Shown piece after piece: positions 53,106 through 59,763 of a stretch of 64,000 bases of DNA; positions within the stretch are counted from its first letter, which is position 1; every line of letters begins with the position of its first letter. The stretch is from the NCBI GenBank assembly GCA_035561135.1, contig DATMYA010000008.1:248001-312000 (forward strand). Reading direction: 5' to 3'. The notes below the pieces were generated by a model. That model ran no database searches. It saw only the letters and a list, made by a program, of their open reading frames with translations, and had not been told where the DNA came from. The DNA comes from Clostridia bacterium. GTDB lineage: Bacteria; Acidobacteriota; Terriglobia; Terriglobales; Acidobacteriaceae. A program made the translations under genes and the position numbers.

Positions 53106-53899
53106 CGCGGCAGCACGCACCGCGCACAGGCATCTGCGGGCTGATTGTTTGCAGCCGCTTTCGGCAACGCACGAGCCGCCAGAGCGCCCGCAACGAACAT
53201 GCCAGCGGCGCACACGGCCGAAATCCACGTGCCAGTACGCCCGGACTCCAATTCGTGCGTCTGCATGCCGATATTCGTGTAGTGGTACACCAGGTTCCAT
53301 CCCCAGTGCATCCCCACCGTGAGCCAAACGGAACGCGTAACGTAGAGTGGCCACGCAAATGCGATTCCGAGCACGAAGAGGAACGTCCACAATGCGATTC
53401 CACGATCGAGCACGTAGATGTGATTGAGGACGAAGATCAGCGCCGAGACAACGACGAACACGGCGCCGGTACGCCAATTGCCGTTTCGGAGCACATAGGA
53501 TCGGGTCAGCACATCTTCCGAAGCCGAAGCGAAGAATGAGCCGACGGCAATGCCCAGCATGGGCAGCAACAGCGCCCGCAGCGGGACGAAAGCATCCACG
53601 GCATAAAGACCGGCCCTGTTGCCGATAAGCTGGGCGAAGGCGGAGAACGCGATGCCAATCGCCAATCCTACGATCAGGTTGAACCACCAACCACGGTGAA
53701 GAAGAAAGTAGTATCCACGCAGGCCATCGGTCCCCATTGCGCAACTGACGAAATAGGCGACCAGAAAGAACACCGCGCTGACGGCCAGCCAGACCAGGCG
53801 ATTTGGCAGCAAGTAGTCGTAGATGCCCTGCGGGGCCTGGTAACAGATGAATAGAACGGTGAACCCGCCGAGAATCTGCAGTGATCTGGCTTTCTTCAT
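53102..53899 (-). CDS. CPBP-family intramembrane protease-like protein
   Basis: 265 residues with seven or eight membrane segments. The CPBP (CaaX/Abi) motifs are ASASEDVLTRSYVL (motif 1, usual EE-x3-R; here Glu-Asp-x3-Arg), FVLNHIYV (motif 2, F-x2-N/H with Asn-His) and VGMHWGWNLVYH (motif 3). The first glutamate, arginine and the catalytic histidines are kept, the second glutamate is Asp. Members either cleave membrane-bound CaaX-like proteins or protect against bacteriocins. No immunity gene partner is seen nearby. Confidence 0.75.
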   Translation of the reverse strand: MKKARSLQILGGFTVLFICYQAPQGIYDYLLPNRLVWLAVSAVFFLVAYFVSCAMGTDGLRGYYFLLHRGWWFNLIVGLAIGIAFSAFAQLIGNRAGLYAVDAFVPLRALLLPMLGIAVGSFFASASEDVLTRSYVLRNGNWRTGAVFVVVSALIFVLNHIYVLDRGIALWTFLFVLGIAFAWPLYVTRSVWLTVGMHWGWNLVYHYTNIGMQTHELESGRTGTWISAVCAAGMFVAGALAARALPKAAANNQPADACARCVLPR

Positions 53900-53938
53900 T
53901 GATGGAAGAGCGCTCCTGCTTCCGAATATAGAGCGCGA

Positions 53939-54904
53939 TTACTTTCGCTTCACGACTTTTTTTGCGGCTTCGACGATGTAAGGAGCGGCAAGCCCGTATT
54001 TCTCCATTAACTGCTCGGGCGTGGCGCTCTCGGAGTAGGTGTTGTTGATGCCGACGAATTCGATGGGCACGGGACGTGACATAGCTGCGGAACGTGCGAC
54101 CCGCGAACCGAGACCGCCATCGAGCAAGTGCTCTTCTGCGGTAACGATGGCACCGCACTCGCTGGCGGCCAGCGCAATCGCTTCGTGGTCCAGCGGCTTG
54201 AGCGTGTGCATATCGAGAACGCGGGCGGCGATTCCCTCTTCCTGCAACTGCGCCTGCGCTTGGAGCGCGTACCCAACTTCGAAACCACACGCAACGATGG
54301 CAACGTCGCGTCCAATGCCATGTAACTTGGCTCTGCCGATCTGGAAAGTATCAGCTGCGGAATAGATGATCGGCGCCTTGGCGCGGCCGGTTCTCATGTA
54401 GCACGGGCCGACCAGCTCCGCCATCTGTTTGACGAGCGCACGCGTAGAAAACTCGTCAGCTGGACACAGTACGGTAAAACCGGGAAGCGCGCAGGCAAGA
54501 GCGAAGTCCTCGACCGACTGCTGGCTCGGACCGTCTTCGCCGATGGAAATGCCGCCATGCGATCCGACGAACTTGGCATTAACGTGTGGATACGCCGCGC
54601 ACATCCGTAACTGGTCGTAGCCCTTATCACAGAGGAACACAGCGAAAGACGAGGCAAATGGCAGTTTGCCGGCCAGCGCGAGTCCGCCTGCGATTCCGAC
54701 CATATTGGCTTCTGCAATACCAACGCTGAAGAAGCGGTCGGGAAACTCCTTAGCGAAGGTGGCGCTGAAGGTGGACTTTGCAAGGTCGGCATCGAGTACG
54801 ATGAGGCTCGGATTCGTGCGGCCAAGCTCGGCCAGCGCTTGTCCATAAGCTTCGCGAGTCGCGACACCCATCTTCATTTCGAATTTGGTGCTAATAGTTG
54901 TCAT
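53939..54904 (-). CDS. tktB: Transketolase, C-terminal subunit
   Basis: 321 residues from ATG 54904; the longer frame adds 40 unsupported residues. Corresponds to the pyrimidine-binding and C-terminal domains of transketolase: ATREAYGQALAEL, FSVGIAEANMVGIAGGLALA with the conserved Glu of the cofactor site, GSHGGISIGEDGPSQQSVED, and the C-terminal domain KPLDHEAIALAA, EEHLLDGGLGS. It needs the N-terminal subunit encoded 47 bases upstream, forming a split transketolase of the type common in archaea and in some bacteria. Confidence 0.9.
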   Translation of the reverse strand: MTTISTKFEMKMGVATREAYGQALAELGRTNPSLIVLDADLAKSTFSATFAKEFPDRFFSVGIAEANMVGIAGGLALAGKLPFASSFAVFLCDKGYDQLRMCAAYPHVNAKFVGSHGGISIGEDGPSQQSVEDFALACALPGFTVLCPADEFSTRALVKQMAELVGPCYMRTGRAKAPIIYSAADTFQIGRAKLHGIGRDVAIVACGFEVGYALQAQAQLQEEGIAARVLDMHTLKPLDHEAIALAASECGAIVTAEEHLLDGGLGSRVARSAAMSRPVPIEFVGINNTYSESATPEQLMEKYGLAAPYIVEAAKKVVKRK

Positions 54905-54951
54905 GTTCACGCTTCCGTGTTCACGCTGGCCGTTGATTGTGCGTTTGTGAT

Positions 54952-55794
54952 TTACGCGAACTTCGCTTCGAGTTCTTTCACTGCGGCTTCCACTTCTTCG
55001 GGCTTGGGAGCTACGCCGTGCCACTTCACGTTGTTTTCCATGAATGACACGCCCTTGCCTTTGACGGTGCTGGCGATGATTGCCGTTGGCCTCTCGCTCA
55101 TGTTGGCGCGAGCCTGCTCGAGTGCGGGGATGACCTGCGCGAAGTTATGACCGTCGATGTCGACAGCATTCCAGCCGAAGGCGCGAAACTTTTCCGACAG
55201 GGGTTCTACGCGAACAATTTTCTCGGTCCAGTCATCAAGCTGTTGCTTATTGTTGTCCAGAATGACAGTCAGGTTGTTCAGCTTGTGGGCGGACGCAAAC
55301 ATGGCGGCCTCCCAGTTCTGGCCTTCCTGGATTTCTCCGTCACCTACCATGACGAAAGTGTGAAAGTCCTTGTTGTCGAGCTTTGCCGCAAGCGCCATTC
55401 CTATGCCGATGGAAATTCCCTGCCCGAGCGAGCCGGTTGAAGCCTCAAGAATGGGCAACATGCGTCGATCCGGATGTCCCTGCAAAGGCGAGTCTAGCTT
55501 GCGCAGTGTCGGCAGCAATGCCGCATCGATGTATCCGGCCGCCGCGAGTACGGCATAAAGCGCGGGGACGCCATGGCCCTTAGAAAGGATGAAGCGGTCG
55601 CGGTCAGGCCAGTCCGGGCGAGCGGGATCATGATGCAGCACGCGAAAATAGAGAGCGGCGAGCAACTCCACTTCCGACAAGGAACCGCCCGGATGCCCGC
55701 TGCCGGCGGCACCAATCATCCTGACGATGTCAATCCGCAACCGGTTCGACAGACGCTTGAGTTCATCGATGGATTCGATCCGTTGAGCTGTCAT
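54952..55794 (-). CDS. tktA: Transketolase, N-terminal subunit
   Basis: 280 residues from ATG 55794 with AGGAGAG ten bases upstream. Contains the thiamine diphosphate-binding half: GAAGSGHPGGSLSEVELLAA (conserved GSGHPGGS), FILSKGHGVPALYAVLAAAG, GSLGQGISIGIGMALAAK and the GDG-x-N diphosphate/metal motif VMVGDGEIQEGQNWEAAMF, plus DNNKQQLD. With its partner 47 bases downstream it interconverts C5, C3, C7, C4 and C6 sugar phosphates in the pentose phosphate pathway. Confidence 0.92.
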   Translation of the reverse strand: MTAQRIESIDELKRLSNRLRIDIVRMIGAAGSGHPGGSLSEVELLAALYFRVLHHDPARPDWPDRDRFILSKGHGVPALYAVLAAAGYIDAALLPTLRKLDSPLQGHPDRRMLPILEASTGSLGQGISIGIGMALAAKLDNKDFHTFVMVGDGEIQEGQNWEAAMFASAHKLNNLTVILDNNKQQLDDWTEKIVRVEPLSEKFRAFGWNAVDIDGHNFAQVIPALEQARANMSERPTAIIASTVKGKGVSFMENNVKWHGVAPKPEEVEAAVKELEAKFA

Positions 55795-55924
55795 GAAAGT
55801 CGACTCTCCTGGCTTCTGCTGGCGGGCAGATGGAAGGGCGCAATCTATTGATGCGCACTGGCCCACACAGGCGAACAGTCTGATCATGGGTCCGACGGTG
55901 TCAACATCACAGGGGTGTTGTGAG

Positions 55925-56851
55925 TTACGCCGCTGGCGCGGGAACGCTCCCGGCCTTGGTACCGCGTGCGAGTTGCGGAAGCGCCTGCGGCGGCTCTTCC
56001 ATCCACTTGCGTATTCCGGGCAGCGCCTGTCTCATACATTCCTCACCGACGCTGATCAGCTCGCCAGAGCGGTCAAACGCGTCATAGGAAAATCCGTCTA
56101 CATTGGGTTCGAGCACGAGGTCGGCATACGCCTTCCAGTACCCTGTCATTCGTGCCTGTGCGATTGAGAAGCACTGGCCGATAACATCGAACAGGTGACG
56201 AGGCCCGCGTAGCTGAACCCAATGCGCGCTGAGATAAACGCCAATGACGCGGTCTGCGCCCATGTCGCGCAAAGGTAACGTGGGCACGGCGTGCGCGAGC
56301 ATGCCGTCCACCAGCATTCGGCCATCGAGTTCCACCGGGAGGAACATCCCGGGATAGGCGCAACTGGCGCGAGCAGGTCCGAGAAGCGGGCCCGAGCGGA
56401 AGACAACGCCTTCGCCGGTAATGAAATCGGTGGCGGCGATGGCGAGTGGAGTCTTGAGTTCCTCAAAGGTCTTTGCCCGCACGATGCGGCTGAGGAAGGT
56501 TTCCATGCGATCGTTGTTGCAGAAGCCGTAGCGCGAGAGTGTCCAGCGCGCAAAGTCGCGGAAGCGCACCAGCGAAGAAATCTCCTCCAACTGACGGGCA
56601 GAAACTCCGCTGCAATAAGCAGCACCGATGATCGCACCAACACTCGTTCCGGCGACGAAATCCACCGGAATGCCTTCTTCTTCCAATACCTTGAGAACGC
56701 CAATGTGGGCGATACCGCGCGCGAATCCGCCACCTAACGCCAGTCCGAGCTTGGGACGCTGGTAGGGCGCGGGAAGCGACGGCGCAGGGCGGCGATTAAG
56801 TTCTGTGGTGAAAGCGCGGAAGGACCTGGCGAACTTCGAAAACGGATTCAC
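55925..56851 (-). CDS. Patatin-like phospholipase
   Basis: 308 residues from GTG 56851. The oxyanion loop LALGGGFARGIAHIGVLKVL, nucleophile elbow GTSVG in DFVAGTSVGAIIGAAYCSG and the catalytic Asp in LDGRMLVDGMLAHAVP are all present (usually DGG or DGA; here DGM). This is the RssA/patatin clade. No signal peptide or membrane segment is seen. It probably hydrolyses phospholipids or acyl thioesters in the cytoplasm or at the membrane. Single gene. Confidence 0.88.
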   Translation of the reverse strand: MNPFSKFARSFRAFTTELNRRPAPSLPAPYQRPKLGLALGGGFARGIAHIGVLKVLEEEGIPVDFVAGTSVGAIIGAAYCSGVSARQLEEISSLVRFRDFARWTLSRYGFCNNDRMETFLSRIVRAKTFEELKTPLAIAATDFITGEGVVFRSGPLLGPARASCAYPGMFLPVELDGRMLVDGMLAHAVPTLPLRDMGADRVIGVYLSAHWVQLRGPRHLFDVIGQCFSIAQARMTGYWKAYADLVLEPNVDGFSYDAFDRSGELISVGEECMRQALPGIRKWMEEPPQALPQLARGTKAGSVPAPAA

Positions 56852-56935
56852 GGTTGGCTGCGGCTCAGTGTGGCCTCGCTACTTAGGATGCAGAGCCCTT
56901 GCGCTGCGATGCACTACATGGCCGCACCCTTGATG

Positions 56936-57850
56936 CTACCTAAGCTGCTGGCTGCCTTCGGCGTATAGCTTGTGGGCAATCCGAAGAGTATTGGCGTGCG
57001 CCTCGGCCGTCCGCTCGATCGGGTCGCCATAGCCGCCGCCGAGAGTCACTACAACAGGCACGTGCGCAGCACGGCAGGCCTGCAACACGAGGCGATCACG
57101 GTGGCGAAGTCCGTCTGTGGTGACGGCGAGCCTGCCGAGCAGGTCGCAATCGAGCGGATCGACACCGGACTGGTAGAAGATGACCTTCGGCACGAACTCG
57201 AATACGCGCGGCAACACGTTCTCCACGGCAGCAAGGTATTCCTCGTCGGCTACGGCATCTTCCAGTTCGACATCGATCTTGCTGCGCTGCTTGCGGAACA
57301 GAAAATTCTTGCGTCCGTGAACAGACAACGTAAGCACATTCGGGTCGTGCTCGAAGATGAGCGCGGTGCCATCGCCCTGGTGAACGTCGAGGTCGATAAC
57401 GGCGGCACGATGCAAGCCGTGCTGCTTTCTCAGCCAGTGAACAGCAACGGCAATGTCATTGAATACGCAAAACCCGGCACCTTGATTGCGGAACGCGTGA
57501 TGCGTGCCGCCGGCGAGATTGCCTCCGAAGCCAAATGCGATGGCTCGGGCGGCTGCGGCGAGCGTTCCGCCCACGCTGGCCAGTGTGCGACTTACCAGCT
57601 GCTCTGACCATGGAAAACCTATTCGCCTCTGCACTTGTGCCGGCAAGGCGCCGGCGAGGAACTGGTCGACGTACTCCGAATCGTGCGCGAGCTTGAGAGT
57701 CTCGACTGGAGCAAACGGCGCGGCAACGAACGAAAACTGGCCGTCCCCCATGAGCAGTTCACGGAGCAGACGATACTTGCGGACGGGGAACCTGTGCCCT
57801 TCCGGAAGCGGGATTTCGTGATGATCGCAGTAGTAGAGTGTGCTAGTCAT
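56936..57850 (-). CDS. Histone deacetylase-like amidohydrolase (AcuC/HDAC superfamily)
   Basis: 304 residues. Zinc-site and active-site motifs: AGGTHHAFRNQGAGFCVFND (tandem His), AVIDLDVHQGDGTALIF (Asp-x-His zinc ligands), YQSGVDPLDCD (second Asp) and VVTLGGGYGDP. These are the full set of class II HDAC-like enzymes. Bacterial members deacetylate acetylpolyamines or acetyl-CoA synthetase. It may regulate central carbon metabolism through acetylation. Divergent from the NUDIX gene across 63 bases. Confidence 0.88.
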   Translation of the reverse strand: MTSTLYYCDHHEIPLPEGHRFPVRKYRLLRELLMGDGQFSFVAAPFAPVETLKLAHDSEYVDQFLAGALPAQVQRRIGFPWSEQLVSRTLASVGGTLAAAARAIAFGFGGNLAGGTHHAFRNQGAGFCVFNDIAVAVHWLRKQHGLHRAAVIDLDVHQGDGTALIFEHDPNVLTLSVHGRKNFLFRKQRSKIDVELEDAVADEEYLAAVENVLPRVFEFVPKVIFYQSGVDPLDCDLLGRLAVTTDGLRHRDRLVLQACRAAHVPVVVTLGGGYGDPIERTAEAHANTLRIAHKLYAEGSQQLR

Positions 57851-57913
57851 TCAACTTCGAGTGGTAGCCGGCCACCGACAAGCCGTCCGTCATTGTAAAC
57901 ATAATGTGGATGC

Positions 57914-58669
57914 GTGAAAGCCTTGCCACGAGAGCGTCTCGGCTGTTTTGAAGCCGGTCGGGGGCTGCCGCAGAGATGCTTGTCAGGCAGGCGTCGCGTC
58001 TGTAACACTAGCCTGCTTCGCATTTCCAAGGAGAGGCCGGTTCTGACGACCGTTCGCGAAATTTCGGCTGGAGGTATCGTGCTGCGCTTCTTAGGAGGCG
58101 CTTGGCATGTGGCCGTTATCGAACCAGAAACACGAAACAGCGACGACGCGGCCAAGCCTGGCGCGAAACAGAAGACCATCTTCGCGTTGCCAAAAGGCGC
58201 GGTCGATCCAGGCGAGCGTCCCGAGCAGGCCGCGGCTCGCGAGGTCTTCGAAGAAACAGGCGTGCGCGTCCGGCGCATTGCAAAACTTACGGACATCAAG
58301 TACTTCTACCAACGCACATGGGGCGGTCGCGAGCGCGTATTCAAAGTCGTAAGCTTTTACCTGTTCATCTATCGCTCGGGAAAACTCGGCGAGATTGCGC
58401 CAGAGATGCGCATAGAGGTTCGCCAGGCGGATTGGCTGCCGCTGGAGGATGCTCCTCGCAAGCTTAGCTACAAAGGCGAACGCGAGGTTGCAAAGCTGGC
58501 ACTGGAATACGTGCGCAACAACCCTGACCTGCACGAGCGTGCGCTGGTTCCACCCGCGCAGGGGCGTAGCGGAGACGTCGCGCATTCGGGGAATCCCGGT
58601 CATCGGGGAAAGCCCGGGCGTCCAGCAGGCCAAAAGATTCGACCCAAGAACGATACGAAGCGCGGCTGA
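57914..58669 (+). CDS. NUDIX hydrolase (AP4A/MutT-like)
   Basis: 251 residues from the frame's first GTG (57914). The NUDIX box is GAVDPGERPEQAAAREVF followed by EETGV, a full G-x5-E-x7-R-E-V-x-E-E-x-G-V. The conserved core starts only at residue about 46 (VREISAGGIVLR). The only good Shine-Dalgarno (AAGGAGAGG, 58028-58036) precedes a CTG at 58043, so the protein may start there with about 208 residues; no ATG, GTG or TTG fits that spacing. The C-terminal 40 residues are basic and Gly/Arg-rich. It hydrolyses a nucleoside diphosphate-X compound such as diadenosine tetraphosphate. Confidence 0.8.
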   Translation: MKALPRERLGCFEAGRGLPQRCLSGRRRVCNTSLLRISKERPVLTTVREISAGGIVLRFLGGAWHVAVIEPETRNSDDAAKPGAKQKTIFALPKGAVDPGERPEQAAAREVFEETGVRVRRIAKLTDIKYFYQRTWGGRERVFKVVSFYLFIYRSGKLGEIAPEMRIEVRQADWLPLEDAPRKLSYKGEREVAKLALEYVRNNPDLHERALVPPAQGRSGDVAHSGNPGHRGKPGRPAGQKIRPKNDTKRG

Positions 58670-58686
58670 GTCCGCGGAGGGAATTC

Positions 58687-59382
58687 TTGCCACAAACGTT
58701 GCACATAGAGAAGCACTTCACGTCGAGCGCTACCGTGCGCGATGTCGTAATCGGAATGGCCGACGGGCTGACCGTACCTTTCGCCCTTGCCGCCGGACTG
58801 ACCGGCGCGATCGATGTGAGTCGAATCGTGGTAGTGGCCGGCTTGGCGGAAATAGCCGCGGGATCGATTGCAATGGGATTGGGCGGCTACATGGCTGCCC
58901 GCAGCGACGCCGAACACTACGTCAGCGAGCGCGAACGCGAGGTGCGCGAGGTCAGCGAGAAACCGCAAGAAGAAGCCGACGAAGTCACGGAGGTGTTCCA
59001 GACATATGGACTTTCTCCCGACGAAAGTGGGCCGGCGGTGGCGGCGCTCTGCCGGCGCCCGAAAGATTGGGTGGACTTCATGATGCGCTTCGAACTCGGG
59101 TTGGAAGCGCCAGATCCAAAGCGGGCCTACCGGAGCGCGGTAACAATCGCCGGATCGTACATTGCCGGAGGCCTCATTCCACTCTCACCTTACATGCTGA
59201 CCCACTCTGCGAGTTCGGCGTTGGGGTTTTCTGTTTTTGTCACTTTGGTGGCGCTTGGCGTCTTCGGCTTTATCAAGGGGCGATTTACCGGGATGAACCC
59301 TCTCCGCAGTGCGTCACAAACGGTTGTGATCGGTGGCACAGCCGCGGCCGCAGCCTTTCTGATTGCGCGCTGGATCTCGTAA
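58687..59382 (+). CDS. VIT1/CCC1-type iron/manganese transporter
   Basis: 231 residues from TTG 58687, with GGAGGGA six bases upstream. Matches the VIT1/CCC1 family: VRDVVIGMADGLTVPFALAA with the conserved Asp and Gly of the first segment, AEIAAGSIAMGLGGYMAARS, a charged loop rich in Glu (EREREVREVSEKPQEEAD; metal-binding), and FVTLVALGVFGFIKGRFTG near the end. Five membrane segments. It likely moves Fe2+ or Mn2+ out of the cytoplasm or into a compartment. Just 17 bases separate it from the NUDIX stop, so the two may be co-transcribed. Confidence 0.88.
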   Translation: MPQTLHIEKHFTSSATVRDVVIGMADGLTVPFALAAGLTGAIDVSRIVVVAGLAEIAAGSIAMGLGGYMAARSDAEHYVSEREREVREVSEKPQEEADEVTEVFQTYGLSPDESGPAVAALCRRPKDWVDFMMRFELGLEAPDPKRAYRSAVTIAGSYIAGGLIPLSPYMLTHSASSALGFSVFVTLVALGVFGFIKGRFTGMNPLRSASQTVVIGGTAAAAAFLIARWIS

Positions 59383-59405
59383 GTCACACATTCTTAGAAA
59401 TTTGC

Positions 59406-59435
59406 TTGACTGAATGAGCGCTCATTCAGTATGTT
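59406..59435 (+). promoter_or_regulatory. FadR-like (TetR family) operator within the promoter of the fad operon
   Basis: A -35 box TTGACT (59406-59411) and -10 box TATGTT (59430-59435) are 18 bases apart. The spacer and its edges are a perfect 20-bp palindrome, CTGAATGAGCGCTCATTCAG (59410-59429). Its core resembles the B. subtilis FadR operator (TGAATGA-N4-TCATTCA). It lies upstream of the beta-oxidation genes, so it likely mediates induction by acyl-CoA. Confidence 0.78.
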
Positions 59436-59451
59436 TATATCAACTTAATAC

Positions 59452-59520
59452 GGCGCGCATCGTTGCCATCCTCACCCCACATTTTCGATGCGCGCCCCTC
59501 CTATTTTCAGGGCTTTTTTC
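59452..59520 (+). other. Structured leader of the fad transcript; possible attenuator or short RNA
   Basis: Downstream of the promoter, GGCGCGCATCG (59452-59462) pairs perfectly with CGATGCGCGCC (59486-59496) with a 23-base loop. A second, weak hairpin GCCC (59494-59497) / GGGC (59510-59513) is followed by TTTTTT (59514-59519). The two share bases 59494-59496, so they are mutually exclusive at that edge. A transcript from the promoter would end near 59520, about 79 bases long, or read through. From here to 59763 I see no gene, only the rest of the leader. Confidence 0.5.
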
Positions 59521-59763
59521 TTTATAGAACATTTCTTCGGGGCCTTATCGCGCTGGGGATTTCACAATGCTTTGCAACGGCAGAACCTTGCTCGCGAAGA
59601 ATTGCCATGCCCCACGTGTGCCGCATCCAATCCTAAGTAGTTCGCCAGCGCGCAGGTATGCGCGCCAGTTTCCCTGCCCTAACGGACAATGCCATTCGCG
59701 AGCGCTTCTCACGGCCACACTGCCGTCCAGCTCCCTTTGCGAATGCTTCGGAGACGCACGCTG

